From NCBI GenBank assembly GCA_009760855.2, contig WPIO01000008.1, positions 8,094,001-8,158,000 on the forward strand: a stretch of DNA of 64,000 nt. The letters are read 5' to 3'. Numbering within the stretch: the stretch's first letter is position 1; each line of letters starts with the position of its first letter. Below are positions 22,743-32,787 of the stretch, one piece after another. Both the position numbers and the translations under genes were made by a program. The notes beneath the pieces are model-generated. The model saw nothing but the letters and a program-made list of their open reading frames with translations. It was not told the DNA's origin and ran no database searches. Source of the stretch: Cristatella mucedo (Eukaryota > Bryozoa > Phylactolaemata > Cristatellidae).

Positions 22743-23600
22743 ATGTCATTTTTAACTCTAAAAGAAAGAAAAAAAGAAAGAAAGTTTAATTATGATTCTG
22801 ATATAAGCCAAGTATTCAAACCAAGACCAAAGGAAATTCCAAAAGGTTTCTTTGATATAGTTGCACCTAATGAAAATCACTAAGCAGAAATTGTGTATAT
22901 GCCAAAGGATTCTGGATACAAATATGCTACGAGTGTAATTGATGTTGATAGTAGATATAAAGATTCAAGGACATGTAAAAAAAATCTTCTAAAGAAGTAA
23001 CGCAAGCGATAATAGATATTTATATAAAAGATCCTTTAAAATGGCCAAAGAAGATAACAGTAGATCCAGGAACAGAGTTCAAAGGAGATTTCACGAAAGA
23101 AATAAAAATACATGAAACACGCGTGATAGAAGCTACTAGTAAAAAAAAATGTTGCCTTAGTTGAAAAGATGAATCGAACAGTAGCAGAAAGAGCCTTTAT
23201 TGCGCAATATGAAAAGGAATTAGAAAGCATTAATAAAGAAGATTTTGTTAGAAACAAAGAGTGGATTGATAATTTACCAAAGATTATTGATATATTACCT
23301 AAATAATAACAGTACCAGCACAATTGGTTAAGAACCTGCTAAAGCAATAAAAAAAGAAATAGTAAAACCAAAGAAACTAATAGTAGGAGAACAAAAAATT
23401 ATTAGAACTTGGAACAACTATTAGATATTAATTAAAACCAGGTGAAGGAGAAGATGAAAAGAGAAGAAGAGCTACAGATCCGATATGCAGTTTACCTAAA
23501 CATATTATTGTTAGATAAATGGAAATGAAAGACCAACCGGTACGTTATTGGGTCAATGGTGTTAAGAAAAGTTTTGTTAGAGAAGAACGACAAGTAATTA
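22743..23600 (+). pseudogene. rve-type (DDE) integrase-like part of the viral fossil
   Basis: Retroviral-like integrase core readings: an aspartate block (YKYATSVIDVDSRYK), a second aspartate in TVDPGTEFKGDF and a glutamate in VEKMNRTVAERAF. The spacing agrees with the D, D-35-E arrangement of Polinton and LTR integrases. A C-terminal YWVNGVKKSFVREE resembles the basic tail domain of such integrases. This part is what places the fossil near Polintons. Fossil. Confidence 0.6.
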
Positions 23601-24018
23601 AATGGGAGTGATTTCTCTTTGTGTATGTTCCATTATAATATCTTCAAACTCTTCTTTTGTAATTATTTCATCAGATAAAGCATGTGCTATCTTGGAAATA
23701 GACCTTGAATTAGATTCTAAAGTAGATCTTTTACGCTTATCGATTTCGGCTAGAACACCATCAACTGCTACAATCATCGCAGATAGTGCTGAAAGAGATG
23801 AAAATACATGAGTAATATCAGGAAATGATTGAATATACGTAGTAGAAATTTTAACTCCCAATGCAAAATAAATTGTAACTCCTAATGCTATTGCTATGTT
23901 TATAACTTTGATTATATATCTTATTTTTGCTAGATTTGTTGGACATGACCTAACTTTAGTATAATATTGAATGATCTCTTCATATCTTTGTTAAACATAT
24001 TTTTTTAAAGCAGACATG
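23598..24018 (-). pseudogene. Small membrane protein-like part of the viral fossil
   Basis: Minus-strand reading with a hydrophobic helix (YIIKVINIAIALGVTIYFAL), a second weaker hydrophobic stretch (LSALSAMIVAVDGVL) and a charged C-terminal helix (SDEIITKEEFEDIIMEH). It lies at the right edge of the AT-rich island. No family recognised. Confidence 0.35.
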
Positions 24019-24052
24019 TTTTCCTATTTAAATTTAAGGTTTCCTTTTCTTG

Positions 24053-24262
24053 GAGCTATTCACTACCTCAACTGCTCTCCTGATTCAGCTATGCTCCTCA
24101 CTTTCTCTTTTGTTGCATGAGATGAAGTCTGTTGGCTACCAAACACGTACCGAAAGCCGCTTAAGCTTAGAACGCGAAATACAAAACTCTTCTGTGGTAA
24201 ACCCACACAGTTCTGGTGGCCATTTGGAGATACAGACGGAGATACGTTACATGGCAACACTG
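24053..24262 (+). mobile_element. LINE family C, 3' end fragment at the right edge of the viral island
   Basis: Plus-strand copy of the block beginning at the TTCACTACCTCAACTGC stretch and ending at GGAGATACGTTACAT. It abuts the AT-rich island directly and so helps to set that island's right boundary. Confidence 0.6.
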
Positions 24263-24380
24263 ATTTATCTCGTTCCGACCAAGGCCTGGCTGAGGTGGTG
24301 GGCTCGAGCCCCGAGATGTGTGTGAAGCGCCTGAATAGAGATTAAGTTACCTTAGGGTGCTATACAAATAAATTGTATAT
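24263..24380 (+). repeat. tRNA-derived SINE, family 1 (partial)
   Basis: Retains GTGGGCTCGAGCCCC (B-box region) followed by the LINE-like tail GTGAAGCGCCTGAATAGAG and TTAGGGTGCTATACAAATAA. The tRNA-like head is partly lost. See also copies at 30.7, 41.7, 51.4, 55.0 and 60.7 kb. Confidence 0.6.
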
Positions 24381-24514
24381 ATAAATTATATTTATCATGG
24401 CACATAAATAGGCATTGCAATAAAACTGGGCTCGCTGTCTGTTTGGTTTGTCACCCAGTCGCCAAGTCTAGAGACAGAGCTCGTCCTTCCAAAGCAGGAC
24501 AAGCTACCTCAACT

Positions 24515-24679
24515 TCTTTCCTGACTGCTATGCTTCCCACTTTCTCTTTGTTGCGTGAGACGAAGTCTGTTGGCTTCCGAATGCGTAGCGAAAGCCGCTT
24601 AGGCTGTGAGTACGCTATACAAAACTCTCCTGCGTAACACCCATATAGTCTTTATGGCTTTGTGGAGCTACTGACGGAG

Positions 24680-24690
<11 letters not shown>
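24515..24690 (+). mobile_element. LINE family C, 3' end fragment with CA-repeat tail
   Basis: A second plus-strand copy of the family C 3' end. It runs through GGAGCTACTGACGGAGATAC directly into the CA repeat, so the microsatellite may have grown from the LINE tail. Confidence 0.6.

Positions 24691-24765
<75 letters not shown>
24688..24765. repeat. (CA)n microsatellite
   Basis: A nearly pure CA tract of about 78 bases, directly after a family C LINE tail. Confidence 0.95.
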
Positions 24766-24768
<3 letters not shown>

Positions 24769-25975
24769 AAGCTCCGCGTCATCAGCATGACAGCGTTGGC
24801 CCACCATCCCCCGACGAAACTTTACTGCGCCACAACTGAGCTCCTCACTATACCATGCCTTCATTACTGCGTCGACACTTCGAAGAAGTGGTAGTCTGGC
24901 GCTTCCTTCGGAATGTGTGGATGCACAAGCCACAGTAGCACACGAGTGAGTTGTCCTAACGAAGAAGTGGAGCCCCTAAGAGCAGCCGTGACAATAATAA
25001 TAGCACGGGAATTTCTGTGAGCCAGCTGCGGACCCTGTGCGAGCGATTGCAAAATGCAAACGCTAGAAAATTGTGCAACGTGCGATTTCGAGAATAAGGA
25101 TGAAAAGAAGTGTGTAGCATCACGACGCGACCATTGCCACACGCACTGTCACGTGACCGCTATTCGCGTGCTAATTGGCCTGCGGCTAGGAGCTCACATT
25201 TACGGCACCCTATAGCATTCATTACAAAGAAGGGCTGCATCAACTATTGAAAAATCTCTTTCTTCGGAACCTAACCATATTTTCTCGTGACCAATGTGAC
25301 TCGAAGAATTAACTCTGAATTCTCAGAGACTCGAATATGTATTTCGTAATTGGATTGCAATGCTAGTATCTGTCTTCCCTCAATTAGTCACTTTCTTGAA
25401 TCTAAGCAAGCGGAACTGATTTCTCATAATGCAGTGCCCTGAGAGCCTCACGGCTATTTGGTAATAAGAAATACACCTGCCTAAGCCTTACAATGCAGAG
25501 CAGAGGTTGTAGTCCCATCATCAAGCCTGCCTTTGACCTGTTGGTTGATCGATAAAGGGTCAGTACAATATCTGTTGCAGATGATCGGTCTATGCAATTC
25601 ACAAAATTCAAGGCATGTGCTTATGTAATTATAGCTTCTTGTCTGACTGATAGTCAAATTTCTCGATTCTGTAGACAATACTGCACTATTTTATTGAAGC
25701 CTTTAAGTGGTATCTTATCTGCTGACTGCTCTGCAGTCACTAGTTACTAAGTACACCTGCATTCCAGTAGACAGACCTAACCTCACCACAATCACCTGGT
25801 AAAATTTCAAGGTTTCTCATGGCATGGTAGCCTAGAAGATCTTGAAAACCTGGGGCACATCATTGCAGAGAAATTTCGATACATCCATGGCGACAAATTA
25901 AGGGCCATGCAAAGGATGCTGAATGCAGGGTTAGAGCTACAGTTACCGTTCACTTACTCTGATTGTTAGCCGATA
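24766..25975. other. No gene recognised
   Basis: About 1.2 kb of mixed sequence. A stretch near 25195 (GGCACCCTATAG) resembles the end of an inverted SINE or LINE tail, but too little is left to call. Confidence 0.4.
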
Positions 25976-26485
25976 TTAATAATAATATTAATATAATTGT
26001 ACATTTGTATTGCACCGTCAGAGAAGTTGATTTTTTTTAGGCATTCTACATATGCTGTAGTGTAAAGGATGCATGGTCAAATGGTCAAATGGTCAGTGGT
26101 AACATGTACAGCCTCGACAAGCATAACATGATTACATGTTAAATGCAGAGCGTCAGCACGCATAAGCACATAAATGTCTATTCACGAGTAATCAGCAAAT
26201 GGTGTGAGAAAAAAGTGCATTTTTAGCTTCTTTTGAAACGTCGGCAAGTCAGGGGTCGCAGTGACCTGAGTTGAACCTTAGTTCAAGGATTTGTGAGCAT
26301 ACGAACTCAAGGCATGGTTTCCAAAGGATTTGATGTTCGTACGAGGTGCAGGTAAACGATTGAGTCAGAAAATCAGTAGGATGCCTAGCCTGGTAGAGGA
26401 GTTGTTCCGATAGGTAGACTGCAGCCAGATAATAAATAGGCCTAACTAAAAGTGACTGATTGAACTTTGAAGTCGATACCCTGCT
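25976..26485 (-). mobile_element. Old L2/CR1-type LINE 3' end
   Basis: Minus-strand remnant with an AAT-type tail at 25976-26000, then the shared 3' UTR order (GCATAAGCACATAAA, TTTCCAAAGGATTTGA). Much more diverged than other copies. Confidence 0.65.
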
Positions 26486-26554
26486 TGCAGTAGTCAGTCA
26501 CTTAGTCTCTGGACTTTGTGCCGAGCCTGAGTCGTGCCATAGCATCCGAGATAT

Positions 26555-26755
26555 AGCACGGCTAATAAATAGCACGGCCAACAAATAGCACGACCAACAC
26601 GTAGCACGGCAAACACGTAGCACGGCAAACACGTAGCACGGCAAACACGTAGCACGGCAAACACGTAGCACGGCAAACACGTAGCACGGCAAACACGTAG
26701 TACGGCAAACACGTAGCACGCCAAACAGCACGACAAACAGCACGGCAAATAGCAT
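26555..26755. repeat. Minisatellite with a 16-bp unit
   Basis: About eight near-perfect units of CACGTAGCACGGCAAA (26597-26724). They are flanked on the left by older variant units of the type ATAGCACGGCCAACAA and on the right by shortened ones. Three units are 48 bases, so all frames stay open; the cysteine-rich minus-strand frames here are by-products. There are no spacers, so it is not a CRISPR array. Confidence 0.9.
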
Positions 26756-28329
26756 GGCGTTGCGAGCACGGTGATATTTGCACCGGACCGGTCGGCAGTT
26801 CAGGCTAGTTCTGTCTGAATGTGGAAGCCGCTACAACCTAATTGTTTGAACTAGTGGTAATTTAAATGTAGAGTTTTCCACCGGGGGTATTATCTCCTTC
26901 CTGTCTCGAGGGCATTTCCAGATGGCAGAGGTTGGCTCTACTGAGGGCTCCGAGGCTGACTCTAGAATTCGTGGTAATGTTTGGTGATCTGCGTAGTTAA
27001 ATGGAATGTGTCTAAAAAGGGCACCTTTTTGCCGTCTGCTGATGGCAGCTGCTGCGCTGTACTGAGATCTCGGTGCACGAGCTGCGGCGCAGCTCGATGC
27101 GGGCTCCAACAGCGCAGCATTCCATGACTCGCTGTTTCTTAGCGAAAGCAACGTACAGAAAACGCAGCGGCCCCACGATTTATTATCCAACAAAGAGGCA
27201 CAACTTGAGCTTAGTGCAGCAAAGTCACGGCTCTTCTTGCGAACTCTCGCTGAATGGGTCGAGACTACGCACGGCGACCAAATTATGCACCGTAACGATC
27301 CGTGCTAGCTCTCGAAAATGTGCAGACTGCTTCACGACTGCTTATTACAGTAGGGTGTTCGCATAGGATTGAAGTTAAGAGCTTAGATAGTATTTACAAC
27401 TAACTACATTACAACCCATCAAGTATCACGGAAGAAATTGAGAAATTGACAAGTCGCAGCCGTTCAAGCATGCAATGCCGTTCCCGTTTCCATTTTCCAA
27501 CATGCACGGTACAGAGCCTTCAAAAGCTAACAGTTATCACGCTTAGGTCATCGTGCTTAGGCAAACGTGAAGACACTCGTGGCCACGAGTTAGCAGGACT
27601 CCTGGCTCGCTGAGTAATTCTAACTCACCAGTTATCACTTACGTCGCTACGTTTCAATTTTTTTAACGAGCCGTTGCCGTGAATGGCGCGATTTCCAAAA
27701 AGTGTATTGCAACCAACTTGGGCAACCATGGTAGACATGTCGTTTGCATAGTGCCCTAAGAGACCTTAATTTTTGCTTCAGGGGCGGAGTGAGGCCGAAG
27801 CGGCATATGGACGTCTTACTACTTCTGCCAACAGAACTGCGCTACAGAGGACCTACACACACATATGTCCTTGACATTTTTTATGTTGTGACGTCACATC
27901 AGATCAGTGTGTGATTCAAAACAGTCAGTGAAACACCAGGGGCGGGCTTTCCACGGTGGGGTGGGGTTGCGGCAGCGGCTTCCACTTATAAAGGCTCTCC
28001 CACTCCGTCCAATGAGCCTTTCAGACCCGCAAACAATCACAAAGTACCCTATACACACATCGAGCATTTCCCCTCGCCCAACATCCTGAAGCATAACGAC
28101 AATAAAGCTAATCTAATAGGTATGTGCAATACTACTGTCACCCTCAAATCCGAATACCTAACCCTCAAAATTGCTTCAATTGGCATTACTCCAGCAACGT
28201 CTGCTCACGATCCACGCGTGCATCAAGTCTAAAACGACTAGTCATTGGATGTGCACACGGCCTCCGCTGTCAATTCGGTCTACTTTCGGCTGAGAGCCAC
28301 TGCCCGAGAGCCTGCTTCGACAAGAAAAG
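26756..28329. other. No gene recognised
   Basis: About 1.6 kb. A 120-residue minus-strand frame at 26831-27193 and mirrored frames at 27894-28094 have no known motif and no clear splice context. Confidence 0.4.
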
Positions 28330-28690
28330 TAAGATAGCCAAACTAGTTGGCGAGCTTGTGAAATCGAGTCTAGATTACTGCAATTACTTAGAACTCCTTG
28401 ACGGTGCCCTTAATTGTCTACGACTGCTTCAAAACTCAGTAGCTCATTTGATCTGTTGTCAGTGACGCAGCTGCCGCATCAAGTCGCTTCTGTGCTGAGC
28501 TTGACTGGTTCGTTATCGAGCATTGTATTGATTTCAAGATCCTCATACTATGGCTCTCAGGTCGCTTCACTCGCTTGCACTAGCCTTGACCTATCTGACC
28601 TCCTTGCTCCTCGTCCAGTCACGTGCTCTCTCACCACCCGCTCCTCAGCATCCGGTCATCTCACTACTCCTAGTACTATAGTCAATGCAA
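28330..28690 (+). mobile_element. Old L2/CR1-type LINE fragment
   Basis: Plus-strand remnant of the ORF2 C-terminal region: SSLDYCNYLELLDGALNCLR, LLQNSVAHLIC and RSLHSLALALTYL correspond to the [24 protein letters not shown] and [13 protein letters not shown] blocks of younger copies. It has many frame changes. Confidence 0.65.
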
Positions 28691-29640
28691 GATAATGGCA
28701 ATCATTGGCGCTGGCTCCTGGCCGAATGGGCGGCGAGGATGGGCAGTGTTATCGCTCTCCTCCGCTCGTAGGTTTTGGCAAACGACGGCAGGCTCGCCTG
28801 CTCTGGCAGATGCCTCTGTCATTGCTTTGCAGCAGCAGCAGCAGCGGCAGCAGCCGCGATGGCGGACACGTGTTCTTGAGGCTGCTGCTGTTCCTGCTGC
28901 AGTGCAATTAATCTGTCAAAAACTCGAGCGAAACTTATTTTTGCCAAATGCGAATGCTGAAGATCTGGAGTGAATCGGCAAGCGACAGACTGAATGAACG
29001 ACATCAAAAAGGTTAAGCCGTTTAATGCCACCAACGCGCCACTTGAACGCGAAGTAGCAGTCCCGCGTTGACTTCCATTTTAACCCGCCGATAGCTTCAC
29101 GTCATCTGCATGCACTCTTGCTAGCGGTAGGGAGCATGTGAGCAACCAGGATGAGGGCACTTTAACAGGTACACAGTGTTTGCTTCGCAGGCAGCTGAAT
29201 TGGTAACGAGCAATGAGGACGCTGAGCCTGCATTCGGCTAGTCGGAAGAGGAAGAGAAGGAAGAGGCCATGCTGGCCACATAGCGACTTACGGTAGTCGT
29301 ACAGGAAATGCAAGAGCCGGGCCAGATAATTCTTTTAGCAGGCAAGGGAGGCGATCAAAAGCTTCCGAACGTGTCGCACAACACCTACTTAAGCCTGCAA
29401 TCTAACCGTGACCATCGCGTCAGGCGAAACATGCTCATATTCGCTGTCGCTGCACCGGCTCGACGACTCGCGGTCCGCTGTGCGACGGCTCTCCGCATCC
29501 GATCAGCGCTCGAGCAGCGATCGGGCGCGCGATTGTCTCGCTTTGTCTCGCGGCAAGAGTTTGAGCTCAATCGAAATCCAAGCTTATCGGAATATAGTGC
29601 ATTTAAATAAATCTTCTCGCGCGATCGTTCCGCGTCGTCC
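28691..29640. other. No gene recognised; short CAG tract
   Basis: A short CAG/CGG-type tract at about 28829-28857 gives polyglutamine-like frames. Nothing else is recognised. Confidence 0.4.
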
Positions 29641-30052
29641 TTAATGCAGAACTTCCGGTCCCCCGCCGCCGCCGCTGTCGCCCGGCGTAGCGAAGCGAAT
29701 TCGCCTCAGGCTGCCGCGCTCGGCGGGCACGTGCTCGCCGAGCGCGAAACGGTCCGCGAAGAGTCATAATAATTCCAATTCGCAACGGGTTCGCTTTTGC
29801 GAGCTCGTCGCGCTCGAAGGAGCGGCATCCGGTGCATTCGGTCGCTACAGCGAGCGCCGCCCGCATTGCGGGTGGCGCTCGCCTGACGGGGCGGGCGGCT
29901 CGGAAAGCTGACGACTTGGCTCGCGACGTTTCGTCGGCGCTTCGGCGGCCAGCGAAGCCAGCCCGAAACGCCTCGGCGCTCTTCGCCCGAGGGGGGCGGA
30001 GAGCGCCGAGCTGAACCGCCGCTTCTCCGGCGCGCTCAGCCGCAGCAGACGC
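29640..30052. promoter_or_regulatory. CpG-rich stretch with a near-perfect palindrome
   Basis: Dense in CG dinucleotides compared with flanking sequence. At 29715-29746 lies a palindrome with 11-base arms (CGCGCTCGGCG / CGCCGAGCGCG) around a loop holding a CACGTG E-box. It lies just past the 3' end of the two-exon gene and could be a promoter or enhancer; no transcript start can be shown. Confidence 0.3.
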
Positions 30053-30167
30053 CTACGACTTGGGGCGCTTCGTTTTCGTGGCCGCAGCCTGCGCGTTCGT
30101 CTTCGCCTTCTGCGCCTCCATGAGCGCTTTCATGCGGCTCGGCGTGGGAAGGCTCGTCGTTACCGAG
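30053..30167 (-). CDS. Unknown lysine-rich protein, exon 2 of 2
   Basis: Last coding exon of the gene that starts at 32787. On the minus strand an acceptor TCGTTGCAG precedes 30167. After completing a split glycine codon the frame reads SVTTSLPTPSRMKALMEAQK and a lysine/alanine-rich tail ending TKRPKS before TAG at 30055-30053. The exon is 115 bases, and with exon 1 (290 bases) the total is 405 bases, exactly 135 codons. The intron (2330 bases) holds a GA microsatellite and SINE pieces. The joining is inferred from phase and splice sites; a further unseen exon cannot be excluded. Confidence 0.5.
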
Positions 30168-30326
30168 CTGCAACGACGCGACGCGGCACGCGCGTCCGCG
30201 ATCGAAAGCGTCGTCGCCCGCGACGTGCCACGCGCCGCGATAGCGCCGCCGCGAAGCGACAGCCCGCTCATTAAATGAGCGCGGCGACGTAGCGGATACG
30301 GACGGCGCACGCGCGCGCGCGCATGA

Positions 30327-30366
30327 AAGAGAGCGAGAGCGAGAGCGAGAGGGAGAGAGAGAGCGC

Positions 30367-30456
<90 letters not shown>
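30327..30456. repeat. (GA)n microsatellite
   Basis: A roughly 130-base GA tract with a few GC interruptions at its left part. Long serine/leucine frames over it are artefacts of the repeat. Confidence 0.95.
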
Positions 30457-30457
<1 letters not shown>

Positions 30458-30604
30458 TAGCTTGACTGCGAGCTGTTGTGACCCGAATTATTGCGAAAAG
30501 CACTAAGATGGCAGACTGCGGTGGTACTGGCCAGCAGCTGATAATAGCGTAATCTAGCTAGCGACTGATGAGCTCTAGCCGCTTCCGCCTCAGCGTGCAT
30601 CGAA

Positions 30605-30690
30605 CAAAAAAGAGCTGCCTAGTGCAGGAATCGCACCCGCGACCTTAGTCAGGAAGCGTTAAAGCCTGACCTCTGGGCTCGGATCCAGTG
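30605..30690 (-). repeat. tRNA-like SINE head fragment
   Basis: The minus strand shows a tRNA-like stretch with GGTCGCGGGTGCGATTCCTG (B-box region). No full cloverleaf and no recognisable body. Confidence 0.35.
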
Positions 30691-30734
30691 TGCTGCGACG
30701 CGACGCGTCTTTTCTCGCGGGAAACGCGTTGCTT

Positions 30735-30865
30735 AGTTTTTCTAAGATTCATTTGTATAGCTTCCTAAGAGAAGTTAATCTCTATCCAGAAGCTCCACGC
30801 GTGCCTCCGGGCTTGAGCCAACGACCTCCGATGACTCCTTAAACCTGGCTCAAACCAGTGCTACA
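30735..30865 (-). repeat. tRNA-derived SINE, family 1
   Basis: Minus-strand copy. Head with GGTTTGAGCCAGGTTTAAGG and GTCGTTGGCTCAAGCCC, then the LINE-like tail with TAGAGATTAACTTCTCTTAG and GCTATACAAATGAA. Same order as the copies at 41.7, 51.4 and 60.7 kb. Confidence 0.7.
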
Positions 30866-31169
30866 ATTGATATTTACAGCTTGTCCGACGCGCGGAGCCA
30901 CTTGAAATGGTTTTGTCTGCTTTCAGATAAGAACGGAGGGCGCGCGCTCGAGTTTACGCAGCTCCAGTGTCCCGTCGGATCGTCAGATACGTCTTCCAGA
31001 TCTCCTCTGCGGACCTCAGCAAACTGCCTGCAGGGAGCGTCCTGCAGGGCGCGCCTGCACCACCGGGAACTTCGTGCTAGCGCTACGGCACGACCGAAGT
31101 CTCGTCGTTCGTCGTACGACAGCGAGTGCGCTCTGCGAGCACTAAGGAGCGGCGCGCGCAAGATGCACG

Positions 31170-31260
31170 CGGCGCTTGGCGACCCAGGTCACGAATTCAA
31201 GTCCTGTCGCGGGTAGTCGGCCGTGGCCCGTTGCGAGCGGTCGTATTTACTGCAGCTACG
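31170..31260 (+). repeat. tRNA-like SINE head fragment, family 2-like
   Basis: Contains GGCGACCCAGGTCACGAATT and CAAGTCCTGTCGCGGG, matching the CGACCCAGG...GTTCGAGTCCTG head of family 2. Partial. Confidence 0.4.
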
Positions 31261-32497
31261 CAAATGCGGCATCGCTGTATCGGCTGATCTCTAGTAGCGT
31301 TCTTTTTTAGTCGCGCTCGTGCGAGGCCACCCTGAGATAGGCCGGATGCAGACGCCTCCTGCAGCTCCGCCTCGAAGAGTCCTATCCACGCGGTGACCGA
31401 ACAAGTGGCCATGGTTTGATACCGTGAATATAAACACACACACACGCCCACAAGTACACGCACGCACGCACGCACGCACACACACATATCTGTGTGTGTT
31501 CGTCATATATTTATTTATTAATCAATATAACAAAATAATGCCTGTACACGTGCTGTGAAGTAAATTCAAACGTCTGGAGCTGGAGGAACTTCCCTGCTCC
31601 CTCTAGTTATTTTAACGACAGAACGTTGCGCCTGCATCAGCATTCGGCTGAGTGGAGTTTAACACGTGGTCGCATCTCTGCTTCGTAAGCTCTTACGAAA
31701 ACGAGGCCTGTCTTTAGCGGTACTAGCCACATTCAACCGGTGGGGAGTGCCCTTGGAAAATACTTCCACGAACTTATTTTTGGCCCTGCGAATCCTCGGT
31801 CAGCAAGTAATTAACAGTCTAATTTGGCAAGATTGAGTCGTCGTTGAACCTTTCACCCCGTCATAGCAGAAGCTGGTACAATTAGCGGCTGATTTTCGCG
31901 CTAACTCTCGTGGTTTTTTTTACGGCGGCTGTTCACGCTAACCCTCTTAGTGGGGTCGCTACTGCGCACGACTGCGCAACTGGTTTATTACTTTGGCTCG
32001 GTTAATTAATGTAGTTTCATGACATTTTTGCAGCAGAATAAGAATGGTGCAATGGGCTGTCGCGATGACTGAGGCGAAAAGCTCGCCGAAGAAACGGCAC
32101 TGCCGCTCGGCTACGCCAGTCGCAATACAGCGAGCTGAAATTCTCCATGGCAGCAATTTGGTTTCGCTCGTTCGCCCGGTCTCGCCGCGGATAGCGGGCG
32201 CACACGCCGGAAGTGGAACGGCTACTCGCTCGGTCGCTGGCGCACGATTTCAGAGCGCCCTGCTCGCTCGCTCAGCCGCCCCCGCAGACAGCAGCGATTC
32301 CGAAGTTTTCGACGAGTGAAAACCGCCTCGAAGACTCCGCAAGATCCAGTCAAGAAGGGATTCACTCGACCGGGAATGGGCTTTGCGCCGCCGCCGCCGC
32401 CGCTCAATTGGCACCTGTCGCATTAACCTCGCCGCCGCCGACGACGACGCATTGCTCGCGCGAGCGCGCAGCCTCTGCTTTTTCGTGTTCCGCTTAC
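31261..32497. other. Intron of the two-exon gene, no further gene recognised
   Basis: Contains a CA/CACG microsatellite at 31432-31500 and a GCCGCC-rich tract near 32385-32405. Nothing else is recognised. Confidence 0.4.
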
Positions 32498-32787
32498 CCG
32501 AACGAGTGCGGGCTCAGATTCGCCTCCAGCCGCTCGGTTGGCCACTTGTTGACTTTGTCTCGCCACTTGTCGTAGTCCTCTTTCATAGTTTTCCGACGGG
32601 AATCCTCGTCCTCCTCGTCCTTGACGAGCTGGGCACCCTTTTTTGGTTGCGTGATCTTGGCGCTATCCTTCTTGGGAGAGCGCGGCGGCGGCGGGTCGTC
32701 GGGCGGCGCCGGCGCCACGGCGCCGCCGCTGTGGGGAAACACGCAGGGGCATATCATGCGCACTAGCGCCTTTTGAATCGAGCTCAT
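32498..32787 (-). CDS. Unknown lysine-rich protein, exon 1 of 2 (134 residues in total)
   Basis: Starts at ATG 32787 (A at -3) with MSSIQKALVRMICPCVFP, a short hydrophobic cysteine-containing N-terminus. A proline-rich stretch (PAPPDDPPPPRSPKKD) follows, then a charged region (KDEEDEDSRRKTMKEDYDKW). The exon ends at a strong donor, TTCGG|GTAAGC, at 32498. Splicing to 30167 is in frame. The frame stays open upstream to 32973, so a longer N-terminus is possible, but that sequence looks like 5' leader. The protein is small, soluble and basic at its C-terminus; the cysteine pair near residue 13 could be lipid-modified. No family recognised. Confidence 0.5.

Larger units (their letters stand above)
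15490..24045. mobile_element. Fossil of a DNA virus or Polinton-like element (double-jelly-roll capsid type)
   Basis: A block of strikingly AT-rich sequence with compact, closely packed frames, unlike the flanks. Recognised parts in order: two blocks of small virion-like proteins, a short glycine-rich basic protein, a double-jelly-roll capsid-like protein, a YqaJ-type exonuclease, a tail-fibre-like protein, a cysteine-rich small protein (-), an rve-type integrase and a small membrane protein (-). The capsid plus rve integrase fit Polintons and related viruses, but no protein-primed polymerase, packaging ATPase or terminal inverted repeat was recognised. The copy is clearly broken (more than ten breaks), and a LINE is inserted in the capsid region. 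The island is older than that LINE insertion. Edges are set by the composition change and are good to about 50 bases. Confidence 0.8.

Noticed and set aside
26555-26755. Possible CRISPR array
   Set aside because: The units are directly adjacent with no unique spacers, and the context is eukaryotic.
26494-26783. Three cysteine-rich minus-strand frames resembling a repeat protein
   Set aside because: They arise from the 16-bp minisatellite, which has no stop in any frame on that strand.
30036-30600. Long serine/leucine frames
   Set aside because: They are translations of the GA microsatellite. Only the stretch at 30053-30167 was kept, for its splice context.
32383-32766. A 127-residue plus-strand frame
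   Set aside because: It is antisense to exon 1 of the two-exon gene and has no motifs.
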